From contig JBBRMJ010000004.1 of assembly GCA_038230895.1 (NCBI GenBank), positions 3,839 through 67,838 of the forward strand: a stretch of DNA of 64,000 nt, given 5' to 3'. Of the stretch, positions 23,489 through 31,077 are shown piece by piece (position 1 is the stretch's first letter; each line of letters begins with the position of its first letter). This DNA comes from JAJXTN01 sp038230895. GTDB lineage: Bacteria > Patescibacteriota > Saccharimonadia > Saccharimonadales > UBA4665. A model generated the notes under the pieces. That model did no database searches. It was not told the DNA's origin and saw only the letters and a program-made list of their open reading frames with translations. A program made the position numbers and the translations under genes.

Positions 23489-24547
23489 TTAATCTTCGTT
23501 CGACAGTAGTTCGTGTTCGGCGTCTTGCAGGTGTTGGATGAGGTCGTCGATATCGCCAGCGAGGGCAGCGGGGATGTTGGAGCGGGAGTAACCAATACGG
23601 TGGTCGGTGATGCGGTCCTGCGGGAAGTTGTAGGTGCGGATTTTCTCAGAGCGGTCGCCGGAGCCGATTAACTTCTTGCGGGCATCGGATTGTTCCTGCA
23701 TTTCGGCGTCGATTTTCTGCTGTAACAGGCGGGAACGCAGCACGCTCATGGCTTTGGCCTTGTTTTTGATTTGCGATTTTTCATCTTGGTTGGAAACGAC
23801 TAAGCCAGAGGGCAGGTGGGTGATGCGGACGGCTGAGTCGGTGGTGTTTACGGATTGGCCACCGTGACCGCCACTGCGGTAGACGTCAATACGCAAATCG
23901 TTCGGATTAATCTCGATATCTGACTCTTCAGCCTCAGGCAAGACGGCAACGGTGGTAGTCGAGGTATGAATTCGGCCCTGGCTCTCGGTGACAGGCACAC
24001 GCTGAACGCGGTGGACACCAGCTTCAAACTTGAGGTTCTTGTAAGCATCAACACCGTGTAGGCCAAAGATGATTTCTTTGAAACCTCCAACTTCGTTGGG
24101 CGATTCGCTGAGTAGCTCAATTTTATAATTATGCAGCTCGGCCCAGCGGGCGTACATGCGGTATAGTTCGCCGGCAAAGAGGCTTGACTCATCACCACCA
24201 GCGGCGGCTCGGATTTCAATAATGACGTCACGTTCGTTGTTTGGATCCTGTGGCGTCAGCTCTAAAATCAGCGCCTCATCATTGGTTTTAATTTTTGTGT
24301 CCAAATCTTCCAACTCAGCTTGTACCATCTGTTGCAGCTCACTATCGCCACTGCTCTTGAGCTCCTCGGCCTCGGCTTTATCACTCAGTAGCTTCCGCTT
24401 TTCATCGAACAGCAAAACCAGTGACGCAACTTCCGAGCGGCGCTTGGCCAATTTGGGAAAATTTTTGTCACTATAAATATCTGGGTCCTGGAGCTGGGCG
24501 TCCAGGCCGGTTAGTTCGTCGCGTATCGATTGTTCTTTGTGATCCAT
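23489..24547 (-). CDS. prfA: Peptide chain release factor 1
   Basis: 352 residues. The tripeptide anticodon region reads VPVTESQGRIHTST (PVT, RF1 type, for UAA and UAG), and the peptidyl-hydrolysis motif GGHGGQSVNTTDSAVRITH carries GGQ. Start ATG at 24547; no strong Shine-Dalgarno. Upstream, heptamer-repeat element 2 with its four-helix-bundle gene separates it from rpmE, the usual neighbour. Confidence 0.96.
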   Translation of the reverse strand: MDHKEQSIRDELTGLDAQLQDPDIYSDKNFPKLAKRRSEVASLVLLFDEKRKLLSDKAEAEELKSSGDSELQQMVQAELEDLDTKIKTNDEALILELTPQDPNNERDVIIEIRAAAGGDESSLFAGELYRMYARWAELHNYKIELLSESPNEVGGFKEIIFGLHGVDAYKNLKFEAGVHRVQRVPVTESQGRIHTSTTTVAVLPEAEESDIEINPNDLRIDVYRSGGHGGQSVNTTDSAVRITHLPSGLVVSNQDEKSQIKNKAKAMSVLRSRLLQQKIDAEMQEQSDARKKLIGSGDRSEKIRTYNFPQDRITDHRIGYSRSNIPAALAGDIDDLIQHLQDAEHELLSNED

Positions 24548-24551
24548 ATGA

Positions 24552-24985
24552 TTTAAGGGTATAGGGTTTCGGGTTTCGGGTAAAGGGTGGCTGCTAAGCG
24601 CGTAAACTTCTCAGTAGACTCCCAAGCATTTTCTGAACGTCGGATATTTTAATCAACGTAGTCTGAACGTCAATTTTAAAAAGATCTTGCGTCAGTAATA
24701 GCTGTGTCTCAAGCTCCGCAGCAGAGCCGCTTGAAATACCCAGAAACTGTAAATATTCACCTCTGTTATTGCGATGATATCCTTCTGCAATATTGCTGGG
24801 TACGGACACTGCCGCACGTTTCATCTGACTTGCGAGTCCGTATAGCTCATCACGTGGTAGTTCGTGACATAATTTGTATGTTTCCATCACGACCACTCGC
24901 GACAGCTGCCAAACTCGCAAATCCTTATGTGAGCTTAACTTGTTGCCCAAGATCCCCAATACCCTATCCCCGACACCCGTTAACC
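24552..24985. mobile_element. Heptamer-repeat inverted element 2 carrying a four-helix-bundle gene
   Basis: The left arm (24552-24590) reads as heptamers GGGTATA, GGGTTTC, GGGTTTC, GGGTAAA. The right arm (24953-24985), read on the opposite strand, gives GGGTGTC, GGGGATA, GGGTATT, GGGGATC. The gene between them ends 4 bases from the left arm and its first codons lie in the right arm, so arms and gene form one unit. It interrupts the rpmE-prfA-prmC order. Confidence 0.65.
24594..24959 (-). CDS. Four-helix-bundle protein (S23 / 23S rRNA intervening-sequence type)
   Basis: 121 residues with the family landmarks KDLRVWQLS at the start of helix 1, YGLASQMKRAAVSVPSNIAEGYHRNNRGEYLQFLGISSGSAAELETQL split over the central helices. 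The family is known from insertions in 23S rRNA and as Avd-like DGR accessory proteins; its biochemical role is not established. Here it is free-standing, with TTG as the longest start (24959; no ATG precedes the conserved KDL). The 5' codons overlap the right arm of the flanking inverted repeat. A paralogue lies at 28519 in the same kind of element. Confidence 0.85.
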   Translation of the reverse strand: MGILGNKLSSHKDLRVWQLSRVVVMETYKLCHELPRDELYGLASQMKRAAVSVPSNIAEGYHRNNRGEYLQFLGISSGSAAELETQLLLTQDLFKIDVQTTLIKISDVQKMLGSLLRSLRA

Positions 24986-25045
24986 GTACTTCAGAGAGAT
25001 AATATAACTTTGAGATTACGCATTATCAAGGAGTTTAAGAAAAAG

Positions 25046-25405
25046 CTAAGCTTTAACTGGTTTGGAGTTCTCGGCTTTGGCTTCAGCCTTGGCGATACGA
25101 GCTTCGTGGCGCTTGGCTTCCTTGGAAGCGGCAGCAGCGCGCTTGTCTTTGGCGGCAGCACCAGCGGCGGCTCGGGCTTTGAACTTGTCGACACGACCTT
25201 CGATGTCCAGAATGCGCTCTTCACCGGTGAAGAAAGGGTGTGAAGCAGCGGTGATGTGCAGTTTGACCAGTGGATATTCGTTGCCGTCTTCCCACTTGGT
25301 GGTATCTTCGGCATCAACCGTGGAGCGCGTCAAAAAGCGAAAACCATTGTTCAGGTCTTCGAAGACAACAGGACGGTAATTGGTAGGGTGCAAACTCTTT
25401 TTCAT
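25046..25405 (-). CDS. rpmE: Ribosomal protein bL31, zinc-independent (type B)
   Basis: 119 residues, about 40 longer than usual. The core matches the Cys-less L31 form: HPTNYRPVVFEDLNNGFRFLTRSTV and YPLVKLHITAASHPFFTGEERI. The zinc-binding cysteines are absent. The last 45 residues are an Ala/Lys/Glu-rich helical extension (KARAAAGAAAKDKRAAAAS...). A -10-like TATACT lies 11 bases upstream on the minus strand (25417-25422). Confidence 0.95.
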   Translation of the reverse strand: MKKSLHPTNYRPVVFEDLNNGFRFLTRSTVDAEDTTKWEDGNEYPLVKLHITAASHPFFTGEERILDIEGRVDKFKARAAAGAAAKDKRAAAASKEAKRHEARIAKAEAKAENSKPVKA

Positions 25406-25503
25406 ATCAAAGCACCAGTATACACATCTGTTAGCCTTTGGTCAAGGCAGTCCGCAAACCGCTGTCGCTTGCATTTCGAGCCAACGACTCTCAATATCTA
25501 AGG

Positions 25504-26010
25504 ATGACGCAACGTATAAATTATGGCATTGAGGCTTCTGTACCTAAGTTGGCCATGCCGTACGTTGATTTGCCAAAAGCTGTTTTCGATCGCCTGGTTG
25601 ATCTCAATGAAATCACAGTGCCGACTTCCAAGAAAGCAGCCAGTCGATCGCCCATTGAAATTAGGCCGGGGCGGGAGGATACCCAGAGAATTGTCATCCA
25701 AACTCGACGAATTGGCCGTCTGGATTGGGGTGAACGCGGACGATTAAATGAGCAAGTGATCAATTTTTTCGATGCGGTTAATCGCAACATTAATATATCC
25801 GAATCTGATCAAAAGATTACCGCGAGCGTATGGTCGAAAAGATTAAATGATCGCACCCGACTGGGGGTCGTAATTGACGCTCGTTGGCCAATGAGGGAAG
25901 TAGCTGATGCAAGGCTTAACGATCTCACGACAACCATAATGCGACAGGTGGCCTTGGACGTTGGTTATTCACGCGACAAAAGAGAGATGACCGCTAAAAA
26001 GCACCGCTAA
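25504..26010 (+). CDS. Hypothetical protein
   Basis: 168 residues from ATG 25504 (MTQRINYGIEASVPKL); the frame extends to a TTG at 25438. Mixed alpha/beta, charged, no membrane segment, no recognised motif. Divergent from rpmE. An imperfect hairpin (26011-26019 with 26026-26037) directly after the stop may end its transcript. Confidence 0.6.
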   Translation: MTQRINYGIEASVPKLAMPYVDLPKAVFDRLVDLNEITVPTSKKAASRSPIEIRPGREDTQRIVIQTRRIGRLDWGERGRLNEQVINFFDAVNRNINISESDQKITASVWSKRLNDRTRLGVVIDARWPMREVADARLNDLTTTIMRQVALDVGYSRDKREMTAKKHR

Positions 26011-26037
26011 CTGATAGACTACCTCGTCTATAGTCAG

Positions 26038-26224
26038 ATTGAACGAGAATTTGGAGTAACCTTGGAGACCAACCCCGTTGGGAGCTGCAGTGTGGGCACC
26101 GACGGCATGTTCTATATACCAACTGATCCCAGTGTTGAACTAGTTAAGTCACAATGTATATACCCACGATCAACAATTAATCATTTTGGCCGGTGCAATT
26201 GCCTTTGCGCATGCTGATGAGCTG
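26038..26224. other. Gene-free interval upstream of the rpsB promoter
   Basis: No open frame, tRNA fold or clear repeat recognised between the hypothetical gene and the rpsB promoter. Confidence 0.4.
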
Positions 26225-26253
26225 TTGCCAGCTGCCGGCTCATCTGTTACAAT
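26225..26253 (+). promoter_or_regulatory. Sigma70-type promoter of the rpsB operon
   Basis: TTGCCA (26225-26230), 17-base spacer, TACAAT (26248-26253). The leader of about 90 bases before rpsB could hold an S2 autoregulatory site; I cannot assign its fold. Confidence 0.65.
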
Positions 26254-26350
26254 GCCTGAGTAACTAATTAAACAGGTTGGGGTTAAATCCTCTTGTTCGC
26301 AAGCCGTGTAGGCCCGAATGAGCTCCCAATCGAAGAGAAAGGACCACACT

Positions 26351-27199
26351 ATGGCTACTGATGTAGACATTAAAGATTTATTAGCGGCGGGCGCGCACTT
26401 CGGTCACAAAACGGAGCGTTGGCACCCCAAAATGGCACCATATATCCACTCCAAGCGTGGCGGTACCCACATTATTGATTTGACCAAGACGGTCACCGCG
26501 CTCGAAGAAGCTCTGGCATTCTTGACCAAGACGGCCAGCGAAGGCAAGCAGATCCTCGTGGTCGGCACCAAGCGCCAGGCCCAGGACATCATTAAGCAAC
26601 TGGCTCTCGATACCAACATGCCTTTCGTAACTGAGCGTTGGCTCGGTGGCATGCTGACCAACTGGAACACCATTGGCGGTCGCATCAAGCACGTCAAAGA
26701 CCTCGAGAACCGTATGGAAAACGGTGAGCTCGCTAACAAGTACAACAAGCTCGAAGTCCAGCGTTTCCAAGAGGAAATCGACGCCATGAACATCATCTAC
26801 GGCGGCATCAAAGAACTGAACGCCAAGCCTGGTGCCGTCTTCATCGTCGACATCGTGGCTGACGTCAACGCCGTCCGCGAAGCCAACAAGCTGAAATTAC
26901 CCATCGTCGCCTTGGTCGATACCAATGCTGACCCCAGCCAGGTGACCTACCCGATTCCAGCCAATGATGACGCCATTAAGACCATCCAATTGATGGCTGA
27001 TTACGTCAAAGCGGCTATTGAAACCGGCAAAGCCAAGGCTAAGAAACCAGAAGACAAGGCTGATGTTGCTGCCGCACCCAAAGTAAGCGCTAAGCCCAAG
27101 GCTGCAGCCCTGGAAACTGAGGTCAAGCCAAAGGCTGCAGCCCTAAAAACCGAAACGAAAACCGAAGCCAAGAAGGCAGAAGCCGAAGAAGAGGAGTAA
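26351..27199 (+). CDS. rpsB: Ribosomal protein uS2
   Basis: 282 residues from ATG 26351, preceded by GAAAGGA; an upstream in-frame start at 26318 is rejected. Family landmarks: LLAAGAHFGHKTERWHPKM, TNMPFVTERWLGGMLTNW, and PIVALVDTNADPSQVTYPIPANDD. The last 55 residues form an Ala/Lys/Glu-rich tail (KPKAAALETEVKPKAAALKTE repeat split over two units), similar in character to the bL31 tail. First gene of rpsB-tsf-frr. Confidence 0.97.
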   Translation: MATDVDIKDLLAAGAHFGHKTERWHPKMAPYIHSKRGGTHIIDLTKTVTALEEALAFLTKTASEGKQILVVGTKRQAQDIIKQLALDTNMPFVTERWLGGMLTNWNTIGGRIKHVKDLENRMENGELANKYNKLEVQRFQEEIDAMNIIYGGIKELNAKPGAVFIVDIVADVNAVREANKLKLPIVALVDTNADPSQVTYPIPANDDAIKTIQLMADYVKAAIETGKAKAKKPEDKADVAAAPKVSAKPKAAALETEVKPKAAALKTETKTEAKKAEAEEEE

Positions 27200-27202
27200 A
27201 TC

Positions 27203-27799
27203 ATGGCCATTGATATCGCAGAAGTAAAACGATTGAAAGATTTAACTGGCGTCGGTCTGACTGACGCTAAAGCCGCTCTGGAAGAGTCAAAAGGTGATTT
27301 CGACAAAGCCCTGGCCGCCATGCGCAAAAAAGGCCTAACGAAGGCCGAGAAGCGTGGTGAACGCGAAGCTCGAGAAGGTGTCATCGGCAGTTACAACCAT
27401 GATGGCCGGATCGGCGTGCTGGTAGAAGTGAACTGTGAGACAGATTTCGTAGCCCGTGGTGAGATTTTCCAAGCGCTGGTGAAAGATTTGGCTATGCACA
27501 TTGCCGCTACTAATCCTGAATATGTCAGTAGCGACGAAGTGCCGGCTGCTGACAAGCAGAAAGTTGAATCTGAGTTTGCTGACAAGGCCAAGGCCGATGG
27601 CAAACCAGCTGATATGATCACCAAAATTGTCGGTGGGCAAGTCCAGAAGTACTTCGCTGAGCGCTGTTTGCTCGATCAACCCTTTGTCAAAAATCCTGAC
27701 ATCACCGTCGCTGATCATGTCAAAGCCAACGCTGCCCTGATGAATGAAAACGTCATCGTCCGTCGCTTCAGCCGCCTGGCTCTGGGCGAAGTCGTCTAA
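27203..27799 (+). CDS. tsf: Elongation factor Ts
   Basis: 198 residues. N-terminal UBA-like domain with VKRLKDLTGVGLTDAKAALEE, the TDFVAR signature as ETDFVARGEIF, and a single dimerisation-type core, so it is shorter than the E. coli protein (283). It recycles EF-Tu. Three bases after rpsB; a Shine-Dalgarno GAGGAG overlaps the rpsB 3' end. Confidence 0.96.
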   Translation: MAIDIAEVKRLKDLTGVGLTDAKAALEESKGDFDKALAAMRKKGLTKAEKRGEREAREGVIGSYNHDGRIGVLVEVNCETDFVARGEIFQALVKDLAMHIAATNPEYVSSDEVPAADKQKVESEFADKAKADGKPADMITKIVGGQVQKYFAERCLLDQPFVKNPDITVADHVKANAALMNENVIVRRFSRLALGEVV

Positions 27800-27859
27800 G
27801 ACAAAGCCTTCTATTTTCGTCGGCTCGAGACTACAATGAAACACATATAGAGGAGTTGC

Positions 27860-28423
27860 ATGAGTCCAAATCAAGTAGTCAGTGATACGCAGACCAAGTT
27901 TAGTCAAGCCATCGATCACTTCAAAACCTCTCTGAATGGCCTACGGACTGGCCGGGCAAGTGCCAGTATGTTAGACGGCGTCATGGTCGAAGCTTACGGT
28001 ACGCCAATGCCTTTGAATCAAGTGGCCAATGTGACGGCGCCAGAAGCCCAATTGATCCAGATCACTCCCTTTGACCCCAGTAACATTCAAGCGATTAGTA
28101 CGGCCATACGCAATAACCCAGCCCTAGGCCTTAACCCATCTGATGACGGGCGCGTTGTTCGTGTACCAGTGCCGTCACTAACTGAGGAACGCCGCCGAGA
28201 ATTAGCCAAACAAGTCGGTCAGAAGCAAGAAGATTGTATGGTGAGCCTGCGCGGTGTACGCCACGAAGCCATGGACGCATTTGATGAAGCCAAGAAGAAT
28301 AAAGTCCTCGGTGAGGATGAAGCCAAGCGCCTCAGCACTCAAGTCGAAGACGCCATGAACAAGGCTCGCGCCGATGTTGAAGCCGCCGCCAAAGTCAAAG
28401 AATCCGAGATAATGACCGTTTAG
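27860..28423 (+). CDS. frr: Ribosome recycling factor
   Basis: 187 residues. Landmarks: LRTGRASASMLDGVMVEAYG, IQITPFDPSNIQAISTAI, GRVVRVPVPSLTEERRREL, then a KQVGQKQEDCMVSLRGVR helix. It releases ribosomes after termination with EF-G. GAGGAG lies 6 bases before ATG. The stop codon is immediately followed by the left arm of heptamer element 3. Confidence 0.97.
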   Translation: MSPNQVVSDTQTKFSQAIDHFKTSLNGLRTGRASASMLDGVMVEAYGTPMPLNQVANVTAPEAQLIQITPFDPSNIQAISTAIRNNPALGLNPSDDGRVVRVPVPSLTEERRRELAKQVGQKQEDCMVSLRGVRHEAMDAFDEAKKNKVLGEDEAKRLSTQVEDAMNKARADVEAAAKVKESEIMTV

Positions 28424-28904
28424 TGGAGCTTGGATGATAGAGCTTGGAGCTTAGATGTGCATTATGAATCTGGGTATTATTTAAGAATTGATTAATAGGT
28501 AGATGTCATTGTAAGAGAGTGACGACACTCAGTTTCCAAAATTTGCATGTTTGGCAAAAATCCATGGATTTAGTGGTTGATGTGTACACAATCACCAGGC
28601 TCCTACCTCCTGAAGAAAAGTACTCTATTACAGATCAGCTTCGACGTGCTGTAGTGTCTATTCCTTCAAATATTGCTGAAGGACAGAAGCGACTAAACCG
28701 GCGTGAAACAATCCAATTTAGCGGTATGGCGCTTGCTTCCACCGCCGAAGTCCAGACCCAATTAATAATCATCAAACGCGTATACAAAATCGATACTGCT
28801 AGGCTACTCACCGATGCCGAAATAATAGCCAAAATGCTAACCGCTCTGATCCGCGCGCTAAAATCCAAACTCTAAGCTCCTAGCTCTATCGTCTAAGCTC
28901 CAAT
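28424..28904. mobile_element. Heptamer-repeat inverted element 3 carrying a four-helix-bundle gene
   Basis: Left arm 28424-28457 reads GAGCTTG, GATGATA, GAGCTTG, GAGCTTA. The right arm 28871-28904, on the opposite strand, reads GAGCTTA, GACGATA, GAGCTAG, GAGCTTA; about 29 of 33 positions match. The left arm starts right after the frr stop; the right arm overlaps the stop codon of the enclosed gene. It interrupts frr-rseP. Confidence 0.75.
28519..28875 (+). CDS. Four-helix-bundle protein (S23 type), second copy
   Basis: 118 residues from GTG 28519 with AAGAGAG just upstream. Landmarks shared with the copy at 24594: NLHVWQKSMDLV, SITDQLRRAVVSIPSNIAEG, then RRETIQFSGMALASTAEVQTQ. The two copies are clearly homologous but well diverged, so they are not a recent duplication. 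The stop TAA lies inside the right inverted-repeat arm. Confidence 0.85.
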   Translation: MTTLSFQNLHVWQKSMDLVVDVYTITRLLPPEEKYSITDQLRRAVVSIPSNIAEGQKRLNRRETIQFSGMALASTAEVQTQLIIIKRVYKIDTARLLTDAEIIAKMLTALIRALKSKL

Positions 28905-28909
28905 GCCGT

Positions 28910-28915
28910 TATAAT
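28910..28915 (+). promoter_or_regulatory. -10 box (TATAAT) of rseP, near-leaderless
   Basis: TATAAT at 28910-28915, 9 bases before the rseP ATG, just outside the right arm of element 3. Confidence 0.6.
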
Positions 28916-28924
28916 AAAACTCAC

Positions 28925-30097
28925 ATGGGAATATTCTTGTTAATCATTGGGCTCATCCTATTTATAGGCTTAGTCGTTATTCACGAGTTTGGGCACTTTA
29001 TTGTGGCTCGTCGCAATGGCGTTGAAGTTGAAGAGTTTGGTATATTCTTTCCGCCGCGCCTGTATAAGCGCAAGATGAAGAATGGTTGGAATTTCACCAT
29101 CAATGCATTGCCACTAGGTGGTTTCGTTAAGCTTAAAGGTGAACACGACAGTGATACTGAGAAGGGTAGTTTTGGGGCGGCGTCATTATGGGTGAAGTCC
29201 AAGATCATGGCGGCCGGAGTGGTGATGAATCTACTGGTAGCCCTAGTGCTGCTGACTATCTTAGCGGCTATCGGTATACCGAAGTTAATTGATAACCAAT
29301 ACACTGTCAAAAGTAACACACAGTTAGTTAGCAGCCGTGTGCTAATCTCGGTAGTTGAGCCTGGTTCACAGGCTGCCAAGGCCGGCCTGAAGTCCCAGGA
29401 CGAGATCACGGCCATCGCCTTGCCGGGATACAGCCCAGTGGCAATTTCCAGTTCGAAGGAGCTGCCAGCCATCACCAAATCATTTGCCGGCAAGACAGTC
29501 AATATCTTTTACATCCGTGAAGGCCACGAGAATCGAACACGAGCAACGCTGTTGACGCAAGCAATCGTCGAAGCCTCTCAAAAGACCAAAACACCACGTT
29601 ACTACTTGGGAATTGATCCGATTGAACTCGTAGTTCAACGCTCCAGCTGGCGAACGGCGCCAATCGTGGCTGTCGGGCTCAGCGCTCAGATTACTGCCTT
29701 GACCTTCCAGGGCTTAGGCCATGCCCTCGCTGGCCTTGGCGGTTTGATTGCTGGTACAGTCACTGGCAACACGACGGCACGACAGCATGGTCAGACCACC
29801 GCGGCCTCCCAGGTGTCTGGGCCGGTTGGTATTTTCGTGATTCTCAAGAATGGCAGCCTACTCGGCTATCAGTACATGCTGTTGATCATCGCCATCATTT
29901 CACTGACCTTAGCCATCATGAACATTCTTCCGATTCCGGCACTGGACGGGGGACGGCTCTGGATTACGCTATTCACGCGAGCTATCAAGCGGCCACTGAG
30001 CCCGCGGCGAGAAGAAATGATTAATGCCACTGGTTTCATGGTGCTCATCGGCCTTATCATTGTTATAACCTTTGTCGATGTCCGCCGCTTCTTCTAA
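28925..30097 (+). CDS. rseP: Site-2 intramembrane metalloprotease RseP (M50)
   Basis: 390 residues. Zinc motif HEFGH (H20, E21, H24) in the first membrane helix, one PDZ domain in the periplasm-like loop (SVVEPGSQAAKAGLKSQDEITAI), and the third ligand motif NILPIPALDGGR near residue 345. Membrane-embedded protease that cuts anti-sigma factors or leftover signal peptides. The last 20 bases overlap the CPBP gene. Confidence 0.95.
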   Translation: MGIFLLIIGLILFIGLVVIHEFGHFIVARRNGVEVEEFGIFFPPRLYKRKMKNGWNFTINALPLGGFVKLKGEHDSDTEKGSFGAASLWVKSKIMAAGVVMNLLVALVLLTILAAIGIPKLIDNQYTVKSNTQLVSSRVLISVVEPGSQAAKAGLKSQDEITAIALPGYSPVAISSSKELPAITKSFAGKTVNIFYIREGHENRTRATLLTQAIVEASQKTKTPRYYLGIDPIELVVQRSSWRTAPIVAVGLSAQITALTFQGLGHALAGLGGLIAGTVTGNTTARQHGQTTAASQVSGPVGIFVILKNGSLLGYQYMLLIIAIISLTLAIMNILPIPALDGGRLWITLFTRAIKRPLSPRREEMINATGFMVLIGLIIVITFVDVRRFF

Positions 30098-30893
30098 GTC
30101 GGCACCCCCCGCCGCTCCATCAGAGACAACTACCGCCAAGGCTGCGTCTATACCGAGCGTGCCGTGGAGACCGTTCGTCGGTGTGCTATTCGTGGTGTTC
30201 ATCTACTACAGTTCACAGTTTTTCGGCGGACTGTTGCTGACGATATATACAGCGCTTCATCATTGGAACAGCGTCCAGGCCAATGATTGGCTGAGTCATT
30301 CTATCTTTGCCCAATTCTGTTACATCGTGCTGGCCGAAGCCTTTACGCTGGCAGCTATATATATGTTCCTCCGACGCTACAAGCTCAATTTTCGAGTTCT
30401 CGGCCTGGTCAAGCCCCGCTGGCGGGATCTCGGTTATGGCCTGGGTGGAGCCGTGGTCTACTATGTCATCTACCTCTGTAGTATTCCAATTATTAGTGCT
30501 TTGATACCAGCTCTCAATGTAAATCAGCAGCAAAATATTGGTTTTACAGACGTACAGGGTGCCGCCAGCCTGATCCTGACGTTCATTAGCCTCGCCATAC
30601 TACCGCCACTAACAGAGGAAATCATGGTTCGCGGTTTGTTATACAGTAGTTTGCGCAAGGGTTTTCCAAAACTCATGGCTGTCGTGGTGACCAGTCTTAT
30701 TTTTGCCAGTGCCCACTTACCGGAGGGCGGGGCAGCTGGACCGCTATATATAGCAGCGCTGGACACCTTCATACTCAGCGTGGTACTAATTTATTTGCGT
30801 GAGCGCACTGGCAGTCTGTGGTCGAGCATCACGGTGCATGGTATCAAGAACGGCATCGCCTTCCTGTTCTTATTTGTGCTGCAGGTACATTAG
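30078..30893 (+). CDS. CPBP-family intramembrane metalloprotease (CAAX protease type)
   Basis: 271 residues from ATG 30078; a TTG six bases upstream is possible. Pro/Ala-rich N-terminus, then about seven or eight hydrophobic segments. The family motif EEIMVRGLLYSSL (EExxxR) and the histidine in LIFASAHLP are present, and NGIAFLF near the end fits the last motif. Substrate unknown. It overlaps the rseP 3' end, so translation is coupled. Confidence 0.9.
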   Translation: MSAASSKSAPPAAPSETTTAKAASIPSVPWRPFVGVLFVVFIYYSSQFFGGLLLTIYTALHHWNSVQANDWLSHSIFAQFCYIVLAEAFTLAAIYMFLRRYKLNFRVLGLVKPRWRDLGYGLGGAVVYYVIYLCSIPIISALIPALNVNQQQNIGFTDVQGAASLILTFISLAILPPLTEEIMVRGLLYSSLRKGFPKLMAVVVTSLIFASAHLPEGGAAGPLYIAALDTFILSVVLIYLRERTGSLWSSITVHGIKNGIAFLFLFVLQVH

Positions 30894-30913
30894 GGTACAA
30901 TTTAAGAAGTTAT

Positions 30914-31076
30914 GAACCTACCTTATGCCTCCCATCCAGCTTCAAGCCTCGCTAGCGGCGCCACGTCCCAGCTTTGTTCGTCAGCGTACCCACCGGTACG
31001 CATCCTCACAAATTCTGAAACGTGGCACTCACTAGCGCGCCTTTCACTTAACGTATGGAAGGCATAAGGTAGGTTC
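30914..31076. repeat. GTAC-hairpin intergenic element D, directly before proS
   Basis: Outer arms 30914-30935 and 31055-31076 pair at 21 of 22 positions. A second stem joins GCGCCACGT near 30958-30966 with ACGTGGC near 31020-31026. The apex is GCGTACC (30984-30990), loop CACC, GGTACGC (30995-31001). The right outer arm contains AAGGTAGG four bases before the proS ATG, so the putative ribosome-binding site would be hidden in the fold. Confidence 0.8.
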
Positions 31077-31077
31077 T

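Noticed and set aside
26260..26350. Possible tRNA in the rpsB leader (GGGGTTAAATCC resembles a T arm)
   Set aside because: No acceptor stem or anticodon arm can be folded around it.
30901..31077. T-box riboswitch before proS
   Set aside because: The fold is dominated by long outer arms and an apical GTAC hairpin shared with three non-synthetase loci; no T-box bulge motif or terminator/antiterminator pair is visible.
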